A DNA stretch of 64,000 bases from Ancylostoma caninum (taxonomy: Eukaryota; Nematoda; Chromadorea; Rhabditida; Ancylostomatidae): the NCBI GenBank assembly GCA_037903475.1, contig JBAJFG010000344.1:1116001-1180000 (forward strand), written 5' to 3'. Of this stretch, positions 22,400-32,789 are shown piece by piece. The stretch's first letter is position 1; every line of letters begins with the position of its first letter. The position numbers and the translations under genes are program-made. The notes under the pieces were generated by a model. That model was not told the origin of the DNA, searched no databases, and saw only the letters and a list, made by a program, of their open reading frames with translations.

Positions 22400-23448
22400 T
22401 TGCGAAATTTTCCTGAGAAAGAAAAAGAAAAGAGGGAAAGAGTTGGCGTGAAGCCACGGCTAGAAAATGTTCACAAATAGAGGGATACCCTAAATTGCTG
22501 AGGATGTAACTGCTTTATGGATCTCGATCACAAAACATCGTTGTTTGTTGTTTTTCGGAATTTCTTAGTGGTCCGAGCCTGACTAGTGGAAGTTGTAGGG
22601 AGGCCACGCCCACTGCAACTACTACGTAAAAATTTTCCGTAACCATCGGTAGATTATGTCATGCAAGTCCCACAATTCAGCCCTCTATCTAGCACTTCGA
22701 ATCGCTTAGCTGGATTGACCTAAGAACAAATAATATACACATAATCCTACACAGTGGGAAATGGTTCCCAATATTATGTACTAGTTAACGTCTTAATACA
22801 ACTGAGCAAAAATAAATATTTCCCCGAAGTAGCCATCTTTTGCTTAATCGGAACAAAATGGAAAGATTGGACAAAATTCGTGTTCTACACTAATACAGAA
22901 AACCACATGTAGCCAGAAAACCACATGAATATGTGAATACGATAAATACGATGGGGACCAGTTCTCGCTAGTCGCAGTCAGAGGTATTAACGCCGATTTT
23001 CCGAGGATCAGTAGCCATAAGACATTATATTCATAACTACACATTTGTAAAATGGTGCTGGAAGCAAATGGAGGAGTCTGGGTGGAGGAAAATGAGGTTA
23101 TTTCACCTCAAATTTAAGTTAGTCAGAAGTAACTGCGTTGAAGAAATATTAATAAAAATGAGGAATGGAACGTGAATCCCAATATTTTATAATACAACAG
23201 AGTAAAATCTGCCGACCCGTCTTCCGTGGGGGTAACTCGTCGTCCGTCTATGCTGTGGGAATATAAAAATTTATTTATTTACTCATTTGCTTAAATACGT
23301 GTGAAAAGCCCGCAATTATACTAAAATATTAATAGTAAAATAAACTGGTACAATGAAAGAATCTACTGTCTAAAAAGTACTTTCTAAACTAGTGAGTGAA
23401 TATCGTAGACCCAGTAGAATAAAACCTTTTCAAATTAACTTTCAAAAA
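22400..23448. other. Noncoding stretch, possible 3' UTR at right
   Basis: Contains a GCCACGCCCAC box (22603-22613) and the second GPVLA-encoding word near 22953. The right part (about 23265-23448) could be the 3' UTR of the minus-strand gene: AATAAA motifs lie on the minus strand around 23270-23280. Confidence 0.35.
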
Positions 23449-23505
23449 TCAATAACAGACTGCCACTTTCATATGACTGCAGTGATCCCAGTAGTCCCAT
23501 TTCTT
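23449..23505 (-). CDS. Possible terminal exon of the long minus-strand gene
   Basis: The acceptor CATTTTTTAACAG is followed in phase 0 by 18 codons, KKWDYWDHCSHMKVAVCY, and a TGA. The exon upstream (23603-23752) ends in phase 0 at a strong donor, so the join is in frame across a 97-nt intron, a normal size for nematodes. AATAAA signals follow on the minus strand about 170-180 nt further. The short length makes it easy to obtain by chance. Product unknown. Confidence 0.35.
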   Translation of the reverse strand, partial: KKWDYWDHCSHMKVAVCY

Positions 23506-23602
23506 CTGTTAAAAAATGTCAGTTTTGTGAAAGAAAAACAATTTAAATTCCTTTTCCACGGCGGCTGCTCAGTGCCTCGCTAGAAACTCGTCCACAACTT
23601 AC

Positions 23603-23752
23603 CACAAGCGGCGGTGTTCGGATTTTGGCTGAAATTACTGTGGATGCGTCGCAGATCCGTGGAACACTAGGCTGTTTCTGCTTGTCAAGTCGACAGTACT
23701 CCACCAACGCTCCTTCTTCTGGCGCTTCATTTTCGTTACCGTAAGACGAATA
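23603..23752 (-). CDS. Internal exon (150 nt, phase 0-0), unknown protein
   Basis: Both splice sites are strong: acceptor CCTATATTTACAG and donor CTTGTG|GTAAGTTG. The exon is exactly 50 codons in one open frame. It begins YSSYGNENEAPEEGALVEYC, continues with a Lys/Gln-rich turn and PRICDASTVISAKIRTPPLV. The first half is acidic, the second mixed and probably cytoplasmic or disordered; I recognise no domain. Its 0-0 phase fits the exon at 25334-25429 upstream and the short exon at 23449-23505 downstream. It does not fit the frame of the 23963-24324 exon candidate, so those two would be alternatives. Confidence 0.55.
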
Positions 23753-23890
23753 CTGTAAATATAGGAAGATAGAGCAAACAAAAATATGGTGGGAGTTTGG
23801 AATATTGAGAAATTCACACCAGTGGGGAGAATTTTCCGATATTACCAGAGATAGGACAATTTTGGTCGATATCCTCTGCTTCACTACTCC

Positions 23891-23911
23891 CCCTCTCTTT
23901 CTTTCTTTCTT

Positions 23912-23951
<40 letters not shown>
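23891..23951. repeat. CTTT/CT microsatellite
   Basis: (CTTT)n grading into (CT)n on the plus strand, about 60 bp. It sits between the two neighbouring minus-strand exon candidates and gives Arg/Glu-rich spurious translation on the minus strand. Confidence 0.9.
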
Positions 23952-23957
<6 letters not shown>

Positions 23958-23962
23958 CTCAC

Positions 23963-24324
23963 CACTTTGTATACAAAATCGCAAAGGACTCTCCTGCGCT
24001 AATGAAGATTTGCTGCCAATCTCTGGATCAGATTTCCCCTTCGCCTCTCTAATCCCTTCCCCCGTCTCTTCTTCGAATATCATCGCTCCAGGCCCGCGAC
24101 AACTATTCCACTCACTAGCCCGTGCCACCAGGGGAGGGGGGAGGGGGTTAAATCCCAGATTTCTAGTTAAATTGTTTGTGTGGTTGTTTGTTGTGGTGTT
24201 TTTCGCCGCTAATCCGCTCAGGACCGACGTTTCGATGTTCTCGATCGAATCTTCAACGCCGCTGATTCGATGCGCGGACCTGTTAGCGCGCGGGCCACGG
24301 CGTTCTCTTGCAGATGGAATTATC
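23963..24324 (-). CDS. Candidate exon with long open frame
   Basis: An excellent acceptor (eleven T then CAG) opens a frame of 120 codons on the minus strand, ending at the donor AAAGTG|GTGAGA. It contains GVEDSIENIETSVLSGLAAK, an Asn/Thr run, and later MIFEEETGEGIREAKGK. The polypeptide would be polar and disordered. It enters after two bases of a codon and leaves after one, so it cannot be spliced in frame between 25334-25429 and 23603-23752. Entered in phase 0 from the upstream exon it stops after 13 codons, which would give an alternative short C-terminus. It may also be chance. Confidence 0.33.
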
Positions 24325-24454
24325 CTGAAAAAAAAAAAGAACTTCGCAGCTGGAGAGAATGGTTAGAGACGCAGAGGATGGGAAGGTAACAAACTTCCAT
24401 CAATAAAAAGACAAATATAATAGGATGAGACATCAGAAGCACGCGCTCTGCAGA

Positions 24455-25007
24455 GAGACAACTGCCACAAATATCACTAATCCTAAGTTCTTGAACAACT
24501 ATTTTCTCGCTGTTTTTTTTTTCGAGCATATATTACAAGCTGATATTACAAGCAGTACCAAGACCGCCTAAACATATTTCCACAGGACAACTGTTACAAA
24601 GAACACTATAGAACTACTGCTGGGCAAATTTCTTAATTTGTGCGATCTTCAAAATAGCAAAGACGGAATAGTTGTCCTACAAAATATTTTAATGCGCAGT
24701 TTCGTGCTAATTTATACCTACTTTCAGAAGAATCAATCACCAACTCCGGGCAAGTGTCACAAATAAAGCTGTGACTAGATAAATGTATTCATCAAGTTTT
24801 ACATCAAGAACAAATTCAAATGTCACTTCCATAGTTTCTTTTTCAGCGTCAATAGTTACAAGCTTGCATTACTGAGTAGTCGCGCAAACAACAGGACAAC
24901 TGCCATAAACTGCTTCTATTTTCCCAAAACTTTCCACGTTGTTAGATGGGAAGTGTGGTTTAGTTGGCCAAAGAAAAGACGCGCTAACTAGCGACATCTG
25001 TCACAAA
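24455..25007 (+). repeat. Five spaced copies of GACAACTGYCACAAA-like motif
   Basis: Near-identical 15-16-mers occur at 24457 (GACAACTGCCACAAAT), 24585 (GGACAACTGTTACAAA), 24748 (GGGCAAGTGTCACAAA), 24894 (GGACAACTGCCATAAA) and 24993 (GACATCTGTCACAAA), spaced 99-163 bp with unrelated sequence between. Most carry the E-box form CANNTG. Further copies exist at about 3144, 35175, 35697, 44030, 63329 and 63942. No coding role is apparent. Confidence 0.55.
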
Positions 25008-25333
25008 ATTTCCTGAAGTTGTCCCTCTGAAACAGGATAGAACAGCATACCTGTCAAAAAAAAGCATCTATGGGTTCCTGGCGATAGCAGCACAATTTAA
25101 ATTTATACTCTTCACCTCCCCCTCCCTCCTTCCTCCAGTTCCTCCACTCCTGGCCAATTGCCTCCAGCATATCGTCCAGGATTTTTTTTTCAAAGATATC
25201 GGACATGCACTAAAACTACTATCGCAACTTCATTTTTATTGCAAAAAAATCGGGAAATTCTCCCACGGTCTCCTATTGGGAACAAGGAGGAAGAAAAACA
25301 AACACTCGTGAAAACAAATCAATAAATCGATAC

Positions 25334-25429
25334 CTCCGGATCATCAGTGACGTCCTGTATCTGGAAGTGATTGTTTGACGACGATGAATAAGGATTGACG
25401 GCCGCCAGCATCATTCTTGCGCCAGCGCC
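25334..25429 (-). CDS. Internal exon (96 nt, phase 0-0), unknown protein
   Basis: The exon lies between acceptor TTGATTAACAG and donor CCGGAG|GTATCG and is open for exactly 32 codons: GAGARMMLAAVNPYSSSS, then NNHFQIQDVTDDPE. Codons are evenly used and no other frame is fully open. Joined in phase to 23603-23752 it gives an acidic run across the junction. Upstream, the nearest matching phase-0 donor found is 51503, 26 kb away, so intervening exons may have been missed or the gene may start elsewhere. Product not recognised. Confidence 0.55.
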
Positions 25430-26228
25430 CTGTTAATCAATACAAGGTAATTGCTGCAGTAAAAATCAATAATCGATTTGGTTCAGTGAAGTTAGCAGAG
25501 ATATGTCAACATCAGCAACTCTACTCTGTCAGTTTCGAATGATGACCACAGATCGACAACTCAAGGATTATTCCTCAGCCGTAGATGAGATAATCAAGAA
25601 ACTGAATTTGCACCGAAAGAAGATAAGGAGAGAAAGAGGTCCGTAAACATTTAAAGGATTGAGAATGTCCCAAAAATCCTGCACCAATCGATCACGGTAA
25701 TGAACAAACAACCTTCCACTCATTTTGAGAGAGAAAAATCCAACAGAATGTCCCAAAAATTGCGTTTGGGCAGAATTGATTTTTCCAGCAGGAAAACTAG
25801 TAGGTAACGTGAACCAATAGATGCGAATAATATCGATTTCTATGCAGTGACCAATGAACGCTATGGGAGGGTGTGGCTGAGGAGTGTGCCCCGCCCATGA
25901 TGCCCGCTGTGGTTGGCTGGATTAATCTGAGCTTGAGGAAGACAGAAACATCCATGTAACAAATTTTTCTTACAGACAAGGAGTTATCAGTGTACCATCT
26001 AGACTTTAAAAAATTTTTAAAGTATGAAATATGGCAAAAACCGATAATTAATGAGAGCACAAAATATTGATCGCTTTGAGCCGTCTGCACTTGGAAAACA
26101 ACACAGAAATTTCTTGCATAGGTGCTGTTTGATTTCAGATCTTTTAGTTTTTGCAAAAATACGCAGTAACAGTGGAGGTAAAAGAGCTAGAGAATGAAAA
26201 TCAGGGAAGAATCAGAGCAAAAAGAAGT

Positions 26229-26352
26229 TGGGGGTGGAACGTTGTATCTGGAAGGAACGGTGGGGTCGAGCCCTGTGATTGGACCAACGAATGAGCTGAC
26301 CAATCGCAGAAATCGGTCGCTCCGCCCTATCCAGGAACAACGTTCTTTGATT
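26229..26352. mobile_element. Diverged MITE of the CCAATCGC family
   Basis: The left end GGGGGTGGAACGTTGTATCT pairs with the right end, whose reverse complement reads AAAGAACGTTGTTCCTGGA. Inside are GTGATTGGACC and GACCAATCGCAG, the same inverted pair as in the copies at 5.1 and 47.3 kb. It lies in intergenic or intronic DNA upstream of the 25.3 kb exon. Confidence 0.65.
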
Positions 26353-26783
26353 CAAAGAAAAAGACCTAGGAAATGAAATAAAAACAGAAAATAAACGGAT
26401 TCTGTCCCCACCACGCCCCCCCCCCCCTTGGGTTTCGGGTCTAGTGAGGTGATCTGCACAAAACCACTTTACTCCCACAGTACTCAAGGACTTCAGGACC
26501 TTCGAAAACTGTTCACCTCATTTCCTACAACCAAAATGAGGTCCGCAACTACAGAACCAATCCCCCCCCCCTACAGCCGCTGCAGTTGGCACACGTGATG
26601 GCACTGAAGGATGACTCAAACAATCGAGCGCAGAACGGTTAAGTCGCAAAGAATACATGAAGTACGTGGTGCTTTGGTGAATGTGGCTCAGCCAGCAGAC
26701 AAGCTGGCTGGTCCCATGTGGAAAAACCAATGGAACGGCAACAGTGTGTCCAAACAAATATTTGGTTACAATCCTAAAAACAG

Positions 26784-26897
26784 TACTTCGCTGTAATGAC
26801 GTCGTTGAGCTCTTGAAGTTGCGAAGGGCAAGAGTTCAATATCTTAGGAGACAAAGTAGTCAGCTGATGATCGATGTGGACAGTGAAGGGGATTACG
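26784..26897 (+). CDS. Internal exon candidate (114 nt, phase 1-1), unknown protein
   Basis: The frame reads LRCNDVVELLKLRRARVQYL, then RRQSSQLMIDVDSEGDY, and ends at a strong donor, TACG|GTAAGAAG. The proposed acceptor AAAAACAG has a weak polypyrimidine tract, and the frame is open further upstream to about 26681, so the 5' edge is uncertain. The N-terminal half looks like a basic amphipathic helix, the end like an acidic linker. No partner exon was found. If the long minus-strand gene is real, this exon lies within its 26 kb intron on the opposite strand. Confidence 0.4.
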
Positions 26898-26899
26898 GT

Positions 26900-28269
26900 A
26901 AGAAGTTTTGATCTGCGGGTTGAAATAGGGGAGCTAAAGATACTCTTTCGGAAATGTGAACATATCGGAAAAAAGTGCAAAAGAATTAGTTTTCTTGGTG
27001 ACTTCCAACAACTGGACATTTTATCCAGAAATCATTAGATCACACCAGCGAAATTCCAAAAAATGCAGAGAGTTCCAGAGATATTGGGGAAACGATTGAT
27101 AAAAAGAATAACACAATCCACAAGGTGAGAAGTTCAATCAGATAAGCAGAGCTCGTTACCGTAGTTTTTAGGCGTGAAATGGGATGTGCATCTGAAGTTC
27201 TCACAATCAAAACACCGAACCGGACGAAAACTTCTCTGTGACTATGCACCCAAAAAATTAACCCTACAAGCCCAAAATGATCAAAACATTCCCTTCCTGG
27301 TCCAGGAAGTGACCTATCCCGTGTCCAGTAGATTGTAGTAGCGTGGGTAAGTGTCTTCGGTAGGTGGTTAAGCTAAATACGACACATGTATTGACTTCAC
27401 GCATGAAAATTGCGGTAATGTGCCCTGCCTAAAGGACAGAAATTCCATTTCGTGGATAATTAAACTCTTGGATTGGTAAAAAAAATGTAAATTTGTCTAA
27501 TTTCGAGAAAAAAACAGCAGGAGAAATTCAAAGTACTGACACAATAATAGGCGAACCCTAATGAACCCTCTGATTGTTGTGTGATCAATCGATACATATG
27601 AGATATATTTCATTCATTTTCATCCCTTCAACCAAAAGCTTTGGAGTTTTCGAGAAAATACGTCCTGGTAATCGGATTCTGGAAGGCTTACAAAAAGTCT
27701 TATCAAAAGAAAAAAGCTCCAAAAATTGTTAAAAGAAGAATACAAATAACTGGAGAAGAGATTCGGTGTAGAAGGTCGTCAAAAATTCAATCGATATTCA
27801 TTTTTTCTTCAGAAAAAAGGGCAAGATAGAAAACAAGAAAGAGAACGATAGAGAACATGAGACGCCGCGCGTAGCATCTATCAATGAACAGAGCGATACG
27901 GAATTACTCATCAAGACAAGCAATAAACTAGTCCCGGTCGTACTAGTAATTTATAGTAACGACCGACAAAACAAACAACGTGCTGTAAAAAGTACGGAGA
28001 TTGTCGAGAAAATGGGACTTTGAATGTACTTTTACTTTTGTAGCCGACCAGTTCCCATTGCAGTTGTCGGAGCAATTGTTGCTTCAACTGCCAATCAAAC
28101 GTAAAGGGTCGATGGGAGTCGAAAAAAAGGAGAAAAGGTAAAGAAAGAAAATGGAAACAGAAAGGAAAAGGTACAGTATGTCGAAAGATAAACATATCTA
28201 AATAAATGATGAAGTGAATGAACATGAATAGATTTTGAAATGATGGATGACCCAACCTTGAGCGAGTGG
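26900..28269. other. AT-rich noncoding stretch
   Basis: No exon with two splice sites was found downstream of the 26.8 kb donor. A plus ORF at 27641-27829 is Lys-rich and chance-like. Confidence 0.4.
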
Positions 28270-28558
28270 ATGAACGAATGAATGAACGAATGAATGAATG
28301 AATGAATGAATGAATGAATGAATGAATGAATGAATGAACAGTTGAATGAATGAATGAATGAATGAATGAATGAATGAATGAATGAATGAATGAATGGGAT
28401 GAATGAATGAATGAATGGGATGAATGAATGAATGAATGAATGAATGAATGAATGAATGAATGAATGGGACGAATGAATGAATGGGATGAATGAATGAATG
28501 AATGAATGAATGAATGAATGAATGGGATGAATGAATGAATGAATGAATGAATGAATGA
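28270..28558. repeat. Interrupted (GAAT)n microsatellite with GGGAT interruptions
   Basis: About 290 bp of GAAT/TGAA units broken by recurring TGGGATGAATGAATG variants and a few GAACG and GAACAGTTG variants. The repeated GGGAT interruptions suggest higher-order expansion by slippage or unequal exchange of larger blocks. Long minus-strand frames reading Phe-Ile-His-Ser repeats are artefacts. Confidence 0.9.
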
Positions 28559-28559
28559 A

Positions 28560-30456
28560 ACGCAAGTAGTGGCCAAAAATTGTACACACCAATAGCGTGC
28601 CTCCCGGCTGTTCTCGGGAAAACTGCAAGCTTCCTCCTCATCCAGAATGGACGAGTTTTCTTTTTTTTTTTTGGCAAAATGTGCAATGTCTCGGTATCAT
28701 AACCATCATTTCTTAGTATCGATTTGAAGAAGCCACTCGGATAAAGTATAAACATTTCCGCTTGAAGAGCTCGTCCACATTATAAGAGCGGACAGGTCAT
28801 CCCCTGCCTCCAGAAACATTCAGGAATCCAGGCACAAGAAGTGAAGAGACGCTGGGGAGCATTGTGTTCCCGTGGAGAGCATTGTCCGCGTCATTGACAA
28901 GGAAACAATAGGCACAATAGGCAAGAAGTTGGAAAGTTGAAAAAGATGATGCATCGCTAAAACTTCGTGACGTCATCCTTCATCACTACTTGGATCCTGG
29001 AACTTCTTCCAAGCATACAAATTTGCCCTTCCTTTTTCACTGTATTTATTTATTTCTGCTCCTTGAGACTTGCTAAATGAGCCAATGTCCGGGGCGATTA
29101 AAGACGAAAACGGCACGATCCCCCCCCCCTCTTCTGGAAAGGTACACGCGGAAATAGAATTTTCTCCCATACTGGTTAGTACCAGTTAGAGCAGCAGACC
29201 TCTCAAAAGTCCACAAAACCCGAACATTCGCTGCCATTCAACTATGATGGCGCCAACGCTCCACCCTCACCTCAACCTTAACCATTGAACAGAAGCGATG
29301 CGACTATTTGCACATGCAAATGCGATACCGTATCTCGACTACAGACAACATTCCACTCAAGAAAAAGTGCAGAGCATTTTTAGAGACAAGATATGCGGTG
29401 GAGAAGCGAGAGAAGCAGAGAAGATGAGGAAAAACATGGCGAAGCGATAAAAATTATATGCGAACGCAAATAGTTCGTCGTCGCCTAAGAAATCATAACG
29501 ATAGCCGCGCGTTGCGATTGAAACTTTCGTGTCGATAGCCGACCCGAAACCTGTTCTCGGCGAAGGTGACACCTTAGAGAAAACCTGACGTCGAGGTTAA
29601 AACGATGTGACGCTCGTTTAACAACGAGTTACTGTCCCTAACGATGAAACACACTCCACTAAATGCAGTGGGCTATTATTTCGTAATTGCACGTTGGTCA
29701 TAAATGGAGAGAAAACACCGAGAAATTGCTCGAGAAGTTTCGGGGAAAAGGAAAATGCATCATGCTCTAGAAAAACATAAAGTGATGTTAGGTTGTAACA
29801 TAAGTTTCCGATGTTCTCACGTAGGAACTTTTAAAGGCTCCTACTAAATGATAATCGATTAACAGTGATAAAAGTATGACATTTCAAAGGACATTATTCA
29901 TTAAAACATTGAGAAAAATGAGGAAGTTTTTTGTAATTCAGATAGCGCAGATTTTACTTTTTATAATGATACAAAATTCGAGCGTCTAGCTCCTATACTG
30001 ATGAAGTTATGGACCTCCAAATCTTTGCTACGAAAACTCGGCCATCGTTTTTGGGGTAACCTAGTGTTAAGACAAATGAAACTTGAGCAGATGCCGTCTT
30101 TGCCGTATGCTCTGAATACAACAGAATTTTGAATAACTTATCGAATCTGAACAAAATACCCAAGACCCAAATCAAAAGGAATCGCTATAAGCGCCGCAGT
30201 AGCCATCCCACATCTGCTTTTCGTCCGCACATAAGTGATGGCAATCAAAATCTTGAGCTAAATACAAGACTATACAAGATTTCAGAGCATGTCACACAAA
30301 ATTCAAAAATTGACTCCACCGAAATGCTAGAAAATATGGAAATCCGGTTTTAAAAAAAATCCTGCAACGCAACATTGTTTCAGCTTCTTCGTGAGATCTG
30401 GAATGCAAGATCAGGTCTCCTTAAAGGGAAGATCCCAAATAAAATAAAGAGGCCAT
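28560..30456. other. Noncoding stretch with a weak plus ORF
   Basis: A 74-codon plus-strand frame (30129-30353) contains KRNRYKRRSSHPTSAFRPHI and a polar tail ending in TAA, but has no acceptor or partner. A poly-C run lies at 29120-29128. Nothing else is supportable. Confidence 0.3.
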
Positions 30457-31094
30457 CTCAGAACCGCCAGAACAACTTGCTAATAAGCATTTGGCGAGTA
30501 TTCGTGATCACATCCAAAACTTGCTCGCTCTAAGACTTGTTGACAACTTGTTTTAGCCTTATCTTGCTGGCAAGTTGTCAGTTCTAAAGCTTGTCGACAA
30601 CTAGTTTTCACCCTTTCTTGTCGACAAGTTATTGGTTCAGAAGCTTGTTGACAATTTGTTTTCGCCTCTGATAAAATGTCATCTGTGCAAAATTGCTGAC
30701 TACTTGTTCCCGCCCTTTCTTGCTAGCAGCTTGTTGGGACATTGCTCTCGCCTTTAACTGCTATTAACTTGATGGCAGACACTTTTTTCCTGCGTCGTAC
30801 ATTACTTGGATGAGGAAACTAGCTTACAACTTGCTTTGACTCTCCCTTGCCAACAACTTTTTTCGACTGACAAATTTTTGAGGACATTTGCAACCAAAAA
30901 GGTTGCTGGCAAGTTGTTCCTGCGAGAATGTAGTTGACAACATGTTTCGACACATCCTTGTCGGCAAGCTGTTAGGAAAAAAGTTACTGACAACCAGTTT
31001 TTACACAGCATTCAAACTTATCGACAACGATCCATTAGTTAAAAGATCATCTGCAAGTTATATGGGGCAAAGATGGACTGACAACTTGGTCTAT
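30457..31094 (-). mobile_element. TTGTCGACAA-array element, copy 2 (inverted)
   Basis: It begins CTCAGAACCGCC and ends CAACTTGGTCTAT, the reverse complements of the right and left ends of copy 1. It contains words such as CTTGTCGACAACTAG and CTTGTCGACAAGTTATTGG. The unique centre, read on the minus strand, again shows GGTTTCCTCATC and TAAAGGCGAGAGC in the same order as the other copies. Confidence 0.75.
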
Positions 31095-31099
31095 GGGTT

Positions 31100-32150
31100 C
31101 CAAGATGGGCTAAAAATTATTTTCAATCGCCAAGATCCAACGCCCTGGTGAGCACAGATCACATCGAAGAGGTAAAAACAGCAGTTTAGATGGCCTTGAT
31201 GAGTATCTTTCTCGAAAATTGTCCTTTATAGTGCTGTCATATCATGTTTTTGCGCCAGTTTGAGGAACATTAAAAGATTGGCTCAGGCAACTAGTTCCAA
31301 AGGAAGGGTATAAATAACACGTCATATTTAACTATAATCTCATAGATCGACATCAGCTGACTCAATGTGACAGATTTATTGCGAGTGGAATCAAGAAAAC
31401 GTCACAAAAATATCCACCAAAATAGTTATTTTGAGTTGTTATTCGCCACACGATCTGCTGCATTTCCAGCGGGTTCGTCGACAAAAATGTTGCCAATCGG
31501 CGAGTGTTCTAGGATCTCGATTAGAAAAATTGCAAGGCGGAAACCGGTCGAAGTTCTATTACTCTTGTTGTTAGATTAGATATGAACTCTAGTCCAGCGG
31601 ACAACGGGGGTTTTTCATGGTGGATGTTCGGAAAGAAAACTCATTAATTGTAAGATGGGTATTACAAGAAGCTTAACTCATCTAGTTCGAAGTTCTAGCT
31701 AACAAAAGTGCTGCTATAACTATAGAGTAGTACTTTCGTGCTGGGACCCCTAGAATCTTTCCTGCCGCTCCAGGAGTCAAAAAAGGTCCATAAGAGAAGT
31801 AAATTTCACACACACAGCCCTGATCAACGTCAGGGGCTAAATGAGCTACGCTTTACTGCAGTAAAAAGCCTGACAACGACGTCAATTTGAATTTGTCAGT
31901 GCTGCGCTTATAGCGACCACACAGTCTCTGAAGGAGAACATTGAGAGATTGTAGTCTCGATGTTTAAGTATTCATTGTTAGATTAGATCATTGAGAAAGA
32001 AGGCAATACAAGGAGAATCGGACGAGTATATTCGAATATCCCAGCAATTTTCCTCAAATCGAATATAGTCGAATTTTCGAATATTCAACAGGGAAGAATG
32101 CTATAAATATTCAGCCGGAAACATTAGGTTTTTCCTTTCACCGCTCAGAA
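31100..32150. other. Noncoding stretch
   Basis: Contains clustered TTCGAATAT palindromes around 32025-32090. No gene is supported. Confidence 0.4.
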
Positions 32151-32154
32151 CTCC

Positions 32155-32480
32155 AAGAATAAGTTGTCGGCCCAGCTTTGCTCAAAACAACTTGCAAACG
32201 AGCTTTTGAATAGCAAATCGTTGTGGACAAGTTTGACGTCACCATCCCACTCAAAACCAAGTTGTCGACAAGCTTTTTTCCCGACAACTTGTCAGCAAGC
32301 TTCTGGACGAACAAGTTGTCGCCAACTCTTTAATTAAATAAGCTGACGACGAGAGAGGGAGAGTCGATCTCACGTACCGGCAAAGAGAGGTGAAACAAGT
32401 TGTTGACAAGCCTTTGTGCGGACAACTTGCTGGCAAGGACGTGGGAAAGCAAGTTGTCAACAAGATTTCGAGAAACTTCC
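32155..32480 (+). mobile_element. TTGTCGACAA-array element, copy 3 (truncated)
   Basis: It shares the left end of copies 1 and 4 (GTCGGCCCAGCTTTGCTCAA, then AACAACTTGC, GACAAGTTTGACGTCA) and several array words, including CAAGTTGTCGACAAGC. It ends after about 325 bp without the unique centre or the GGTTCTGAG end. It therefore appears truncated or internally deleted. Confidence 0.65.
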
Positions 32481-32623
32481 AGTAAGATCCCAATAATTGT
32501 AAATATAGCCACGAAAGTAAACTGCCACATTCCTCTCATCCCTCAGATCTAATTTCCCAGAATTGCTGCGCTAATAGCGCCAAGTTAGACGCGGAAATGC
32601 AAAAACCCAGCACATATTTACAG

Positions 32624-32781
32624 AATGAAAGTCACGAGACCGATGTGTAGAAGAAAAGTGGTCGGATCAGGTTGGTTGACAACTTTCCGCCGATCGCCAT
32701 TAAAGGATTTGGCAGCGAGTCAGCTGGTCGAATACTATGAGAGACCAAAGAGCAGTTTAGGACGAGCACAAAAACAAGAAG
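32624..32781 (+). CDS. Candidate exon, unknown protein
   Basis: Acceptor CACATATTTACAG is followed one base later by an ATG and 52 codons containing RPMCRRKVVGSGWLTTFRRS and SQLVEYYERPKSSLGRAQKQ. It could end at the donor AAGAAG|GTTACC or read on to a TGA at 32844. The segment is basic and coding-like. The donor is weak (GTTACC) and no partner exon in phase was found. It lies about 140 bp from the end of a repeat element, so it may also be element-derived. Confidence 0.3.
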
Positions 32782-32789
32782 GTTACCAG

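Noticed and set aside
23543..23965. 140-codon minus ORF beginning with an Arg/Glu repeat
   Set aside because: The N-terminal half is the CT microsatellite and intron. Only 23603-23752 within it has splice sites and coding character.
27911..28755. Three long minus-strand frames of 177-221 codons rich in Phe-Ile-His-Ser repeats
   Set aside because: They are translations of the (GAAT)n microsatellite, open in every frame because the 4-bp unit has no stop on that strand.
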